A DNA stretch of 64,000 nt. Source: Ekhidna sp964289745. Its GTDB lineage: Bacteria; Bacteroidota; Bacteroidia; Cytophagales; Cyclobacteriaceae. Positions 18,780-27,939 of this stretch are shown here, one piece after another; positions within the stretch are counted from its first letter, which is position 1; every line of letters begins with the position of its first letter. The notes beneath the pieces were generated by a model. It worked only from the letters and a program-made list of their open reading frames with translations, searched no databases and had not been told where the DNA came from. The stretch lies in assembly GCA_964289745.1 (NCBI GenBank), contig CAXYMM010000001.1, positions 1,488,001 through 1,552,000 on the forward strand. The letters run 5' to 3'. Made by a program: the position numbers and the translations under genes.

Positions 18780-19619
18780 ATGGCTTGGTTTAAGAGAAAA
18801 AACAAGGGAATCCTGACAAAGACAGAGGATAAAAAAGAAGTTCCAGACGGGCTTTGGTATAAGACACCTAATGGGAATATCATCCACATGCGCGAGTTAC
18901 GAAATAATGCTTACGTCTGTCCCGACGACGACTATCACGTAAGGATTGGCTCAAAAGAATATTTCGAGATACTCTTCGATGAAAATGAATTTACCGAACT
19001 TGATGCAGATCTCTCCTCTGGAGACCCGCTAAAATTCATAGACACAAAAAAATACCCAGATCGGATTAACTCCAACCAGAAAAAAACGCAATTAATAGAT
19101 GCGGTGCGGAGCGCATATGGAAAGATGAATGGTATTGATCTAGTGGTGGCTTGTATGGACTTTGCTTTTATTGGTGGATCTATGGGTTTGGTGGTTGGAG
19201 AAAAAATTGCAAGAGCTATTGATCATTCACTTAAAACGAATATACCATTTTTGATGATTTCGAAATCTGGAGGTGCCAGAATGATGGAAGCAGGTTTTTC
19301 TTTAATGCAAATGGCAAAGACGTCGGCCAAACTAGCGTTACTCTCCGAAGAAAAAATCCCATACATATCGCTACTTACCGACCCAACTACAGGAGGCGTT
19401 ACTGCCTCATATGCAATGTTAGGCGACTTTAATATATCAGAACCAGGTGCTCAAATAGGCTTCGCCGGTCCCCGTGTTATTAGAGAAACAATCGGAAAAG
19501 ATCTTCCAAAAGGATTTCAAAGTGCCGAATTTGTTCTAGATCACGGCTTCTTAGACTTTATTGTAGATAGAAGAATGCTAAAATCTCGATTAACTATATT
19601 GTTAAATATGTTAAAATAG
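18780..19619 (+). CDS. accD: Acetyl-CoA carboxylase carboxyltransferase subunit beta
   Basis: AccD forms, with AccA, the carboxyltransferase that moves CO2 from biotin to acetyl-CoA in the first step of fatty-acid synthesis. The crotonase-fold core is well conserved: FAFIGGSMGLVVGEKIARA, SKSGGARMMEAGFSLMQMAK, LTDPTTGGVTASYAMLGD, GAQIGFAGPRVI. In the N-terminal region the classic four-cysteine zinc finger is reduced to one cysteine: LWYKTPNGNIIH replaces the first CxxC and YVCPDDDYHVRIG the second. I recall the same pattern in other Bacteroidota, so it looks lineage-specific rather than a defect. The length of 279 aa is normal. accA is not in the window. Confidence 0.95.
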   Translation: MAWFKRKNKGILTKTEDKKEVPDGLWYKTPNGNIIHMRELRNNAYVCPDDDYHVRIGSKEYFEILFDENEFTELDADLSSGDPLKFIDTKKYPDRINSNQKKTQLIDAVRSAYGKMNGIDLVVACMDFAFIGGSMGLVVGEKIARAIDHSLKTNIPFLMISKSGGARMMEAGFSLMQMAKTSAKLALLSEEKIPYISLLTDPTTGGVTASYAMLGDFNISEPGAQIGFAGPRVIRETIGKDLPKGFQSAEFVLDHGFLDFIVDRRMLKSRLTILLNMLK

Positions 19620-19741
19620 CCGAACATTATGGGATACCGATTGTTTCCTTTTTGAAAATTAAAAAGACTCAATAACCATCGAAAGACCATAATTTGATGA
19701 CTATATTTGCTAAGGTAAAGAAGAGTAAAAAGTAAAGACCT

Positions 19742-21040
19742 ATGACCTCAATCGTAGTAACAGCTATAGTAGCATTTTCAGTTCTTATTTTATTATTAGT
19801 TTCTGTTTTATTGATTGCACAATCAAAGCTTGTGCAAGCTGGTCCAGTGAAGATTACGGTAAATGGGGATGATCAAAATACAATGACTACTCAGGCAGGT
19901 TCCACCCTCCTATCAACCCTTTCAGCTCAAAGTGTTTTCCTTCCCTCAGCCTGTGGCGGTGGAGGAACATGTGCGATGTGTAAGTGTAAAGTGATCGAAG
20001 GGGGAGGAGATGTCTTACCTACCGAAGTTGGACACTTGAGCAGAACAGAGCAAAAAGAGAATGTTCGATTGGCCTGTCAGATAAAAGTGAAGAATGACAT
20101 GAAAATCGAGATTCCTGAAGAGATATTCGGAATCAAGAAATGGGAAGCGACTGTGGTAAGAAATTACAACGTGGCGTCATTCATCAAAGAGTTTGTGGTA
20201 GAACTCCCAGAGGAGATGGATTATGAAGCGGGAGGATACATACAGATAGAAGTTCCCAAATGCGAAATAGATTTCGAAGGCATGGACATTACCGCTCACC
20301 CAGACGAACATCCAGGCGAGCCAGAAAAATTTAAAATGGAGTGGGATAAGTTCGGTTTATGGCCTCTAAAGATGAAAAATGATGAAACAATAGAGCGAGC
20401 GTACTCAATGGCCTCCTACCCTGCAGAAGGTAGAGAAATTATGCTTAATGTGCGTATTGCTACACCTCCTTGGGATCGTGCTAAAAATGCTTGGATGAAT
20501 GTCAATCCGGGAATAGCCTCCTCATATATCTTTGGTTTAAAAGAAGGCGATAAAGTAACGATTTCTGGTCCTTACGGAGAATTCTTTATCAACCCATCTG
20601 ATGCAGAGATGCTTTACGTAGGTGGTGGTGCAGGCATGGCTCCGATGAGATCGCACCTCTATCATCTATTTAAAACTCTAGAAACAGGAAGAAAGGTAAC
20701 CTACTGGTATGGCGGAAGATCAAAAAGAGAACTTTTCTATTTGGAGCATTTTTGGGATTTGGAGAAGAAGTTCCCCAATTTCCAATTCCATATTGTACTC
20801 TCAGAGCCACTTCCAGAAGATAATTGGAGTCCTAAAGAAAATATGGAAGATGAAGGTGATGGATTTACAGGTTTTGTACACCAAGCTGTAATCGATCATT
20901 ATTTAAGCAAACATGAGACTCCTGAAGAAATAGAATTGTATTTCTGCGGTCCACCATTGATGAATCAGGCCGTTCAGAAAATGGGAGAAGATTTTGGTAT
21001 ACCGGACGAAAACATCAGATTTGATGACTTTGGTGGTTAG
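19742..21040 (+). CDS. nqrF: Na+-translocating NADH:quinone reductase subunit F
   Basis: NqrF is the electron-input subunit of the sodium-pumping NADH dehydrogenase: NADH to FAD to a 2Fe-2S centre. It has one N-terminal membrane helix (about residues 3-27). The ferredoxin domain has SACGGGGTCAMCKC and a fourth Cys in VRLACQI. The FAD-binding barrel has RAYSMASYP, and the NADH-binding domain has GGGAGMAPMRSHL, WYGGRSKRELFY and the C-terminal CGPPLMNQAV with FDDFGG. The length (432 aa) is a little more than the usual 407. The other five subunits (nqrA-E) are not adjacent in this window, which is unusual because they are normally encoded in one operon. A rho-independent terminator follows at once. 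Confidence 0.95.
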   Translation: MTSIVVTAIVAFSVLILLLVSVLLIAQSKLVQAGPVKITVNGDDQNTMTTQAGSTLLSTLSAQSVFLPSACGGGGTCAMCKCKVIEGGGDVLPTEVGHLSRTEQKENVRLACQIKVKNDMKIEIPEEIFGIKKWEATVVRNYNVASFIKEFVVELPEEMDYEAGGYIQIEVPKCEIDFEGMDITAHPDEHPGEPEKFKMEWDKFGLWPLKMKNDETIERAYSMASYPAEGREIMLNVRIATPPWDRAKNAWMNVNPGIASSYIFGLKEGDKVTISGPYGEFFINPSDAEMLYVGGGAGMAPMRSHLYHLFKTLETGRKVTYWYGGRSKRELFYLEHFWDLEKKFPNFQFHIVLSEPLPEDNWSPKENMEDEGDGFTGFVHQAVIDHYLSKHETPEEIELYFCGPPLMNQAVQKMGEDFGIPDENIRFDDFGG

Positions 21041-21062
21041 AAAAAACTTAATTGACCTGAAA

Positions 21063-21086
21063 GCCTCGCTGTTGCGGGGCTTTTTT
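21063..21086 (+). terminator. Rho-independent terminator after nqrF
   Basis: The stem GCCTCGC / GCGGGGC (7 pairs, one G-T) with loop TGTT is followed by a run of six T. It lies 22 bases after the nqrF stop. Confidence 0.85.
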
Positions 21087-21132
21087 ATTAGCTCAAAAGA
21101 AATGGATGATGCATCTCTCTTAAATTAGTTGA

Positions 21133-22272
21133 ATGGACTTAAAGCTCTTTTTTGATCCTACTGAGGTTGATGAGGATAAATCCGCAGAATCTTTTCAATC
21201 CTCTCTCTATATTAATCACAGCAAAATGCCTGATCATCAAGAACTTGATATGGCACTTATCGGCATTCAGGAGTTTCGTGGAGCTGATAAAAAAAGTGAG
21301 GCATATTCTGCAGAGGAAGTCCGAAAGCAACTCTATCGATTAAAAAAGGGCTTTGGAGACTATGGTATAATAGATCTTGGAAACCTGAGAAATGGACCTA
21401 CACTAGAAGATACCTATCTAAGACTTAAGGAAGTAGTGTCCTACCTAATGGGTAATAAAATCATACCAATAATTTTTGGAGGGACGCATGACGTGAGCTT
21501 AGGTCAATACTTCGGATATGAGGATGCCGAAAAACTAATCTCTGTTCTTTCAGTGGATAGCAACATCGATCTAAACGGAGAGGCTCCTATCAATTGCCAT
21601 ATGGCTAGACTATTAAAACATGCTCCCAATTATTTATTCAATTATTACCACTTGGCCTATCAGAGTTTTTTAACTGACTCTGCCTCTCTTTCACTATTAG
21701 AGGATCTCTCTTTTGAAACTTTTCGACTCGGAGTCGTAAAGGAGAATATTCGAGAAGTAGAACCCATTATTCGTGATGCAGACATGCTTACTTTTGATCT
21801 CTCGGCTATCCAACAGGAATATGCACCAGGCGCATTAGGTGCTAAAGTTTATGGTCTTACTGGTGAGGAGGCCTGCCAGATTATGTGGTACGCAGGTCAA
21901 AATGAAAAGCTCAGCTCAATCGGAATATTTAATTATAAGGCAAGTCTAGATCAGGGTATGAAAACTGCTTTTGTAATTAGCACCATGATTTGGTACTTTA
22001 CAGAGGGTTTTTATCACCGTAAAGGAGGTAAAAATTTCATGTCAAATGATTACTTAAAATATGAAGTTCATCTAGGGGGTGATCCAGAAACCATTCGGTT
22101 TTTTAAAAGCAGGCTTTCGGAGCGATGGTGGATGGAAGTACCCAACTATGAAAGTCACGGTTTTTTCAATAGAAACAGAATAATAGCATGCAATTATAGT
22201 GACTATGAGATGGCTCTAAAGGGAGAATTGCCAACACGCTGGATAAATTTTTTTAATAAAACTAACCCTTAG
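21133..22272 (+). CDS. Arginase/formimidoylglutamase-fold protein with altered metal site
   Basis: The ureohydrolase fold is recognisable from IIPIIFGGTHDVSLGQYFG (GGxHD motif), LSVLSVDSNIDLNG and ADMLTFDLSAIQQEYAPGAL. In active arginases the second motif is DAHxD and the third is SxDxDxxDP; here the second reads DSNID (His to Asn) and the third FDLSAI (second Asp to Ser). Two or more of the usual Mn ligands are therefore missing, so normal binuclear hydrolase activity is doubtful. It may be a pseudoenzyme or bind a single metal. The 379-aa length includes an extra C-terminal region (HLGGDPETIRFFKSRLSERW). The stop overlaps the end of the convergent PspC gene by 11 bases. Confidence 0.8.
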   Translation: MDLKLFFDPTEVDEDKSAESFQSSLYINHSKMPDHQELDMALIGIQEFRGADKKSEAYSAEEVRKQLYRLKKGFGDYGIIDLGNLRNGPTLEDTYLRLKEVVSYLMGNKIIPIIFGGTHDVSLGQYFGYEDAEKLISVLSVDSNIDLNGEAPINCHMARLLKHAPNYLFNYYHLAYQSFLTDSASLSLLEDLSFETFRLGVVKENIREVEPIIRDADMLTFDLSAIQQEYAPGALGAKVYGLTGEEACQIMWYAGQNEKLSSIGIFNYKASLDQGMKTAFVISTMIWYFTEGFYHRKGGKNFMSNDYLKYEVHLGGDPETIRFFKSRLSERWWMEVPNYESHGFFNRNRIIACNYSDYEMALKGELPTRWINFFNKTNP

Positions 22273-22450
22273 GAGGGATTATAATCCACAGAATAACATA
22301 CACGAGAAGTCCAGGAAATGCTACACTAATTATTGAAAGAATAAAATAGCTAATTCTTATCAAAGTTGGGTCTAGATCAAAATATTCTGCAATACCAGCA
22401 CAGATTCCCCCGAGCATTCGATCATTCGATCTATATAATTTTTTTGTCAT
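22262..22450 (-). CDS. PspC-domain small membrane protein
   Basis: The 62-aa protein is a bare PspC domain: LYRSNDRMLGGICAGIAEYF then DPTLIRISYFILSIISV and a hydrophobic C-terminal helix ending LWIIIPPKG. PspC-type proteins sit in the inner membrane and take part in envelope-stress signalling; no PspA or other psp gene is nearby. It lies 6 bases downstream of the next small membrane-protein gene and probably shares its transcript. Confidence 0.85.
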   Translation of the reverse strand: MTKKLYRSNDRMLGGICAGIAEYFDLDPTLIRISYFILSIISVAFPGLLVYVILWIIIPPKG

Positions 22451-22456
22451 GGCTTC

Positions 22457-22672
22457 TTATTTTGTTGTACCTACAAAATTGTAGATTATTTGCTTAATCA
22501 AGCCTCTAGAAGTAGTTTTTTGAATTTTTTCTGTTGAAGTGGATTCATTAGGCGTTAAAACATTTGTGGAATAGAAAGATTTTGCATTTAACGTTAATAC
22601 GAAAGCAAGCATAATTCCCAACAGAATGAGAAGTATTTGGTTTCGGCTTCTTTTTGATTTTTTAATTGACAT
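22457..22672 (-). CDS. Small single-helix membrane protein, unknown
   Basis: The 71-aa protein has a basic N-terminus (MSIKKSKRSRNQ), one hydrophobic helix (ILLILLGIMLAFVLTL) and a polar periplasmic tail rich in Ser/Thr. I do not recognise a family. Its position directly upstream of the PspC gene suggests a joint membrane role. Confidence 0.55.
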   Translation of the reverse strand: MSIKKSKRSRNQILLILLGIMLAFVLTLNAKSFYSTNVLTPNESTSTEKIQKTTSRGLIKQIIYNFVGTTK

Positions 22673-22808
22673 ATCAAATAGTTAACTAATATTATGCCAA
22701 AAAACGTAAATAATTGAATATAAGTCAGTTAAATCTAATCATTATAAAGAGAGAGTTCAATCTTGAACACCTAATATTTTATTTCGGACAAGACCTGAAG
22801 TAAGACTT

Positions 22809-23183
22809 TTAAACGGGTATATAGTTAAAGTGCATATCCAAAACATCCTCATAGTCTTGCCCTGCCTCTTTCATGTCTTCATCACCTTCTTCATAGAACC
22901 AGTTGATCGTTATTTGAGCCCCATTATGTTGATGATAGGCAAGTCTTTTCAAAAGATCGTAAATACATTTAGAGGAACTGGTATTAAAGTATTCAAATTT
23001 GAAATTCGCTGTGAGTGTGTTAGTACCAGATGCAAAACTTCTATCTAATCTTTTAATAATCGGGGCATAGAACTTGGGTGAAGACTCAGGAGATGACCTG
23101 CCTTTCATTGAAAGTACATTTTTAGCCAAATCTAATTTGCAGTAAGGTGTCAATTTGGTTTCCTTTAGCCTAAAAGAGAGCAT
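22809..23183 (-). CDS. SiaC-family (DUF1987) regulatory phosphoprotein
   Basis: The 124-aa protein matches DUF1987/SiaC: LTPYCKLDLAKNVLSMKGRS, PKFYAPIIKRLDRS, FKFEYFNTSSSKCIYDLL and INWFYEEGDEDMKEAGQDYE. In Pseudomonas, SiaC is phosphorylated by SiaB and dephosphorylated by SiaA, and when unphosphorylated it activates a diguanylate cyclase; the phosphosite lies in the NTSSSK region, which is intact here. No siaA, siaB or cyclase gene is in the window, so the partners must be elsewhere. Confidence 0.85.
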   Translation of the reverse strand: MLSFRLKETKLTPYCKLDLAKNVLSMKGRSSPESSPKFYAPIIKRLDRSFASGTNTLTANFKFEYFNTSSSKCIYDLLKRLAYHQHNGAQITINWFYEEGDEDMKEAGQDYEDVLDMHFNYIPV

Positions 23184-23703
23184 TTCTAAAATGTTGAGTT
23201 ATTTTTTATATAATTAAGTTAAATCATTAATCGTTGAAACAAAGAACTATTAAGTTATTTCAAGTAAAATAACTTGCCTTTGACGAGAAAGTTTAAAAGT
23301 AAATAATTTTATTTTATTACATAAATCATGTTTAATAAGTGGCTATAAAATCGTAATTCAGAAGGTTTTTAGCTTCATGAAGGTCACAATTAGGCTCAGA
23401 AATACAACTCTTTTTCATTCATATGAATCTAACGTTTAGCACTATTTTTGAATGTTTCGATTTTTAGGATTCTTATAATTAGGTTAACTATTTACAATAG
23501 CTAATGTAAACTTTCAAAACTGATTAATTTTGAAAAGGGTGCTATTGATCTACTTTTTGATATTAAATAACTATTTTAAGATTATTCTCCTTTTTTAATG
23601 CCTAGTCATCATAAAATTTGATGGAAATGTTACGTTTATAAGCCCCGCCTGTATTAATAGATTGAAATTATTCCGATATGTCCAATAAAAATCAATTTAT
23701 AGC
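23184..23703. other. Gene-free spacer between siaC-like and DUF2851 genes
   Basis: About 520 very AT-rich bases separate two divergent genes. I see no open frame or structured RNA that I can support. Confidence 0.5.
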
Positions 23704-24972
23704 ATGAATGAACATCTTCTTCATTATATATGGCAGCATCAAAAATTTGATAAGTCTAACCTTAAGTTGGTGGATGGAAGCTTATTAGCTGTTTTTAAAC
23801 AAGGGTTTCACAATTACAATTCAGGTCCAGATTTTGAAGAAGCAAAAATCAAAATCAATCAATTAGAATGGGCTGGTAGCATCGAAATACATATTAATGC
23901 TTCTGATTGGGATCATCACAAACATTATAATGATCCTGCCTACGATAATGTGATATTGCATGTGGTTTGGAACAACGATAGAGAGATTAGGGTAAATAAT
24001 GACACATTGCCTACATTGGAGCTTAAGCAACTGGTAGACCCCTCACTACTTGAAAAGTATCAACGGTATCTGAACTCTGACCCTATCATAGCTTGTGAAA
24101 GCCAAATTGACACGGTACCTGAAATTGTGTATAGAGGCATAATCGATAAGGTAGCCGTAGAACGCCTAGAATCGAAAGCAGAAGAGATACTTGTCTGCCT
24201 AAAAACCAATAAAAACGATTGGGAGCGAATTACTTATCAAATAGTAGCACAAAACTTTGGATTTTCAACGAATAAAGAAGCATTTCGAATGCTATCGGAA
24301 AAGCTTCCATTTGAAGTCTTAAAAAAGAGCCTGAATGACCTCACCGAGACAGAGGCTTTATTTTTCGGACAAGCTGGGTTTTTATCTGAGCCAGAAGATA
24401 ACTACCAAAAAAAGCTTAGTCGGATATTTGAATTTCTTAGTAATAAGTATAGTCTAAATGCTCCAATGTCAAAATATGAGTGGAAGTTTGGGCGAATGAG
24501 ACCTGCAAATTTTCCTTCCATCCGTATTGCACAGCTATCAAATCTTTTTCATCAAAACCCAAACCTATTTTCAAAACTCATCTCTTCTGAGAACCCCCAC
24601 GATCTAAAGAATATAATCCAAATCAACAGCCATGGGTATTGGGTAGATCATTACGATTTTGGAAGGAAATTCAAGCAAAAAAACAAAAAACTGAGTAGCG
24701 TCACTTTAGATAACCTTGTTATTAATTCTCTCTGCCCAATACTCACCGCTTATAGCAAATATTTGGGCGACCAGCAGTATCTAGACAGAGCGGTTTCATT
24801 TCTGGAATCAATAAAGGCAGAAGTAAATACGCATACAAAAAAATGGGTCGCAGTTGATAGGAAACCTGTAACGGCGTTCGAATCGCAAGCTCAAATTCAA
24901 TTGATCAAGTACTATTGCAAGAAAAGAAAGTGTTTGTCTTGCAATATCGGTGTTTACCTAATTGGTAAATAA
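23704..24972 (+). CDS. DUF2851 family protein
   Basis: The 422-aa protein belongs to a family common in Bacteroidota: MNEHLLHYIWQHQKFD, LVDGSLLAVFKQGFHNYNSG, GPDFEEAKIKI, WAGSIEIHINASDWDHHKH, YDNVILHVVWNND. The conserved GSIEIH...W..H and VILHVVW pattern could be a nuclease-like or sugar-binding core, but no activity is established as far as I know. The C-terminus has CKKRKCLSCNIGVYLIGK, with clustered cysteines. It has no signal peptide and is probably cytoplasmic. Confidence 0.85.
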   Translation: MNEHLLHYIWQHQKFDKSNLKLVDGSLLAVFKQGFHNYNSGPDFEEAKIKINQLEWAGSIEIHINASDWDHHKHYNDPAYDNVILHVVWNNDREIRVNNDTLPTLELKQLVDPSLLEKYQRYLNSDPIIACESQIDTVPEIVYRGIIDKVAVERLESKAEEILVCLKTNKNDWERITYQIVAQNFGFSTNKEAFRMLSEKLPFEVLKKSLNDLTETEALFFGQAGFLSEPEDNYQKKLSRIFEFLSNKYSLNAPMSKYEWKFGRMRPANFPSIRIAQLSNLFHQNPNLFSKLISSENPHDLKNIIQINSHGYWVDHYDFGRKFKQKNKKLSSVTLDNLVINSLCPILTAYSKYLGDQQYLDRAVSFLESIKAEVNTHTKKWVAVDRKPVTAFESQAQIQLIKYYCKKRKCLSCNIGVYLIGK

Positions 24973-25043
24973 TCTATTGGTTTGGTAATCGTATTTTAAT
25001 GGCACTTGTGCTTCTCTTGCTCAGAAAAAGGTGGAATAATCAC

Positions 25044-25051
25044 TAATTTTG
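25044..25051 (+). promoter_or_regulatory. -7 promoter element upstream of the acetyltransferase gene
   Basis: TAATTTTG matches TAnnTTTG exactly and lies 25 bases before the ATG at 25077. No good TTTG is found at -33. Confidence 0.4.
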
Positions 25052-25076
25052 CACTTTATACCTAAAATAGGAAGAA

Positions 25077-25721
25077 ATGGAAAAACGCCCAGTAATCATT
25101 TTTGGATCAAGCGGTATCGCAAAGGCAGCTTTGCAAATATTTAACTCCAACGACATCGTGGTCTACGGGTTTCTGGACGATAATGAGAACCTACACCATA
25201 CTGAAATCAACACTGTAACCGTTCTTGGTTCAACAGACGATCATGGTTTTACCAAGCTAATTGGCAAGAAGTGCGAAGCGTTCATTGCTACTGATGACAA
25301 TGCTCTCCGCAAAGAATACGTTGAATATTTGAACAACACACGAAAGGTCATGCCCATGAATGCAATTCATAACATGGCTATGATATCCGACTCATTTAAT
25401 ATTGGGTATGGAAATTTTGTAAATGCGGGCACTCTATTATCGAACGATGGTAAGATGGGCAATCATAACGTGCTAAACAGTAGAGTGGTAGTAGAACAGG
25501 AAGTAGAGATAGGTGACTTTGTACAAATAGGAGCTGGTTCTGTCATCAACAGTAAAGTAAATATCGAAGATGAGGCCTTTATTGGCTCTGGGGTTACCAT
25601 CGTATCGGGCGTTACCATCGGTAAGGGAGCCCAGATAGGTGTTGGTTCAATTGTAGTTGGAAATGTTGAAGCAGGCCAAACTGTTTTTGGAAACCCTGCT
25701 GTTGACATCACTAAGAAGTAA
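25077..25721 (+). CDS. NeuD/PglD-like sugar O- or N-acetyltransferase
   Basis: The 214-aa protein starts with a Rossmann-like PglD N-domain (PVIIFGSSGIAKAALQIFNS, VYGFLDDNENL). It continues with a left-handed beta-helix of hexapeptide repeats (IGYGNFVNAGTLLSNDGKMG, VEIGDFVQIGAGSVINSKVN, IGKGAQIGVGSIVVGNVEAG) and ends FGNPAVDI. Such enzymes transfer an acetyl group from acetyl-CoA to nucleotide-linked amino sugars or sialic acid for surface glycans. No other glycan gene is adjacent, so the acceptor is unknown. Confidence 0.85.
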   Translation: MEKRPVIIFGSSGIAKAALQIFNSNDIVVYGFLDDNENLHHTEINTVTVLGSTDDHGFTKLIGKKCEAFIATDDNALRKEYVEYLNNTRKVMPMNAIHNMAMISDSFNIGYGNFVNAGTLLSNDGKMGNHNVLNSRVVVEQEVEIGDFVQIGAGSVINSKVNIEDEAFIGSGVTIVSGVTIGKGAQIGVGSIVVGNVEAGQTVFGNPAVDITKK

Positions 25722-25781
25722 GTTTATTTTTACGTCCGATTAACGTTTTTTCCAAATTAATCAGTTAGTACAGTCAAGATT

Positions 25782-26744
25782 ATGGAAGAACATTACATAC
25801 TGCTTTACTATTGCTACAGTAAAATAGAAGACCCAGAAGAGTTCAGAGAACAGCACCACCACCTATGCCTGAACCTTGAATTAAAGGGTCGCATTATTAT
25901 TGCTTCCGAAGGGCTGAATGGTACAGTTTCTGGTTCTAAAGATGCCTGTGAAACCTACATGGAAGCTGTACTCCAAGACACAAGATTCAGTCATACAGAG
26001 TTTAAGGTAGATTTTAATGATGCTCCTGCTTTTGAAAAACTCCATGTCCGGGTAAAGCCTGAAATCGTCTACAGCTCTCTCAATCATATAAATCCTGGCA
26101 AAAAAACAGGGGGATACATTGAGCCAGATGAATTCAAGAAAATCCTAAAAGAAGATAATGAAGATACAATTATCTTGGATGTGCGATCCAATTATGAACA
26201 CAATATTGGAAAGTTCAAAAATGCCATCACGCTCGATATTGAGAACTTTCGTGATTTTCCAGAGAAAGTAAAAGAACTGGAAAAATATAAAGAGAAGAAA
26301 ATAGTTACATACTGCACAGGGGGAATAAAATGTGAAAAAGCCAGCGCATATCTACTCGAGCAGGGTTTTGAAAATGTGCATCAACTTCATGGAGGCATTA
26401 TCAAGTATGGGCTAGAAGCAGAGGGTGAAGATTTTGAAGGAAAATGCTATGTGTTTGACAACCGGATTGTGAAAGAAGTCAACGCAGTAAACCCAACAGT
26501 TATCGCAAAATGCTATGTAACAGGAGAGCTAAGCGATCGAATGATTAACTGTGCAAATCCACATTGTAACAAACACGTGCCAATGAGTGAAAAGGGTGCT
26601 GAGGTTTATAAAGGCTGTTGCTCGGAAGAATGCATGAATAACCCTGATATCAGAACTTATAATGGAACTGGATTCTATCAAAAAAAAATGAATGGGTATA
26701 ACCCTTATAAAGGATCAAAAAGGAAGAAAGAAAATGTTTCCTAG
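25782..26744 (+). CDS. trhO: tRNA uridine(34) hydroxylase TrhO (rhodanese family)
   Basis: TrhO (YceA) uses O2 to form 5-hydroxyuridine at tRNA position 34. The 320-aa protein has the family's N-terminal acylphosphatase-like domain (LLYYCYSKIEDPEEFREQHH, SEGLNGTVSGS) and a rhodanese domain with active Cys in VTYCTGGIKCEKASAYL. The Cys-rich C-terminus has CANPHCNKHVP and GCCSEECMNN. It starts 60 bases after the acetyltransferase stop. Confidence 0.92.
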   Translation: MEEHYILLYYCYSKIEDPEEFREQHHHLCLNLELKGRIIIASEGLNGTVSGSKDACETYMEAVLQDTRFSHTEFKVDFNDAPAFEKLHVRVKPEIVYSSLNHINPGKKTGGYIEPDEFKKILKEDNEDTIILDVRSNYEHNIGKFKNAITLDIENFRDFPEKVKELEKYKEKKIVTYCTGGIKCEKASAYLLEQGFENVHQLHGGIIKYGLEAEGEDFEGKCYVFDNRIVKEVNAVNPTVIAKCYVTGELSDRMINCANPHCNKHVPMSEKGAEVYKGCCSEECMNNPDIRTYNGTGFYQKKMNGYNPYKGSKRKKENVS

Positions 26745-27413
26745 CTACCAATAGGGGATAAAATAATCGTGGCAGGATACCCTGACAGCGTTTACTGCAT
26801 TTTGATTTTGAAATGAACAAATAATGGTTCATAACACATACTGAAAAATATAAAGTAAGTGAATCAGCGTTATCAGATTAGGAATGTGAAGAAGCAATAT
26901 AGAGATTCTCAAGTATGAGTTGAAGGCATTCTTCAATATTGATTTAGTTCACTGAGAACTTAAGCCACGAAAAAAGAAATTACAAATTATTCGAATTGAC
27001 ACCTCTAGCACTGCAAGAGATGACACTAAATCAAGACCACCTCACTACCGAATATGCCTTTGATACAATACTATTTTGCAATTTTACCGATATAAATATC
27101 GCAGTAAGAAACGAAAATTGATCATGCAAATGTGAAAGGGGCTTGACCTTCATCAGACCTCATATTGCTTTAAAGGGTCATTCAGTTTGATCGAAAAATT
27201 TAAATAAAGACTTTACCATCCTTGGAAGTACGGTATAATCTGTCTAGAGTTTTTTGCCCCGCAGGATAGAGAACTTCATCTACCTATTGTGAGAATTCCC
27301 ATTAATCAGATGAACACTCAGAGGTGTAATAAGATCAACTTTGAGGTGATAAAATCAACTGATCATTCGTTAAAGGAAGCTATATTCTTTGATAGATCAG
27401 GTTAAAATGAAAA
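26745..27413. other. Gene-free region, possible coding debris
   Basis: About 670 bases lie between trhO and the TonB-like gene. A 40-codon plus-strand stretch near 26970-27120 (KLFELTPLALQEMTLNQDHL) looks like old coding DNA, but it has no recognisable family. Nothing else is supportable. Confidence 0.4.
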
Positions 27414-27438
27414 AGCCATTCTGAATTTCAGAATGGCT
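27414..27438 (-). terminator. Rho-independent terminator of the TonB-C gene
   Basis: A perfect inverted repeat, AGCCATTCTGAA and TTCAGAATGGCT around a single T, is followed on the minus strand by TTTTCATTTT. It begins 15 bases after the stop of the minus-strand gene. Confidence 0.8.
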
Positions 27439-27453
27439 AGGTTCTTTAAAAAA

Positions 27454-27810
27454 TTATATTGTCAATTGAAAATTAACTGGCATGGTAATGCTAGATGTCA
27501 TGGGGTTGCCATATCGATCCATCGCAGGAGCGAAGCGTAACATCGGTAATACATTCGCCACCGCCTGTTTGAGCATTTTGCAAGGGGACACAATAAATTC
27601 ATGATTAATAAGTTTTCCATCCTCATCTATCTTAAGTGATACAATCACTTTTCCTTCTATTCCCTCTTCCTTGCATTTCTGAGGGTATTCTATCTGTGAG
27701 AGTACCTCTTTGTAATTTGTTACTTCCACAGCCTTGGCAGAAGAAACCGATTGTCCATTTGCTAAAAGAATTAAACAAATGGACACACAAGTAAATAATC
27801 CTTTTCTCAT
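27454..27810 (-). CDS. Secreted TonB C-terminal domain protein
   Basis: The 118-aa protein has a signal peptide (about residues 1-20, cleavage near LLANGQS) and then a stand-alone TonB_C domain: YPQKCKEEGIEGKVIVSLKI, DEDGKLINHEFIVSPC, MLRFAPAMDRYGNPM, SSITMPVNFQL. It lacks the N-terminal membrane anchor and proline-rich spacer of a true TonB, so it is unlikely to energise outer-membrane receptors alone. Free periplasmic TonB_C proteins are common in this phylum and their role is unclear. Confidence 0.85.
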   Translation of the reverse strand: MRKGLFTCVSICLILLANGQSVSSAKAVEVTNYKEVLSQIEYPQKCKEEGIEGKVIVSLKIDEDGKLINHEFIVSPCKMLKQAVANVLPMLRFAPAMDRYGNPMTSSITMPVNFQLTI

Positions 27811-27939
27811 AGTCTTTTTCTAATATTAACGTAATGTTAAGTAAATATTATGTTATACGCCAAATAAAATTAACATTAAATTAATATAGGGGTAATATTT
27901 AGTTCGAATTGACATGTTAAATAACTTGTCGGGTTACAC

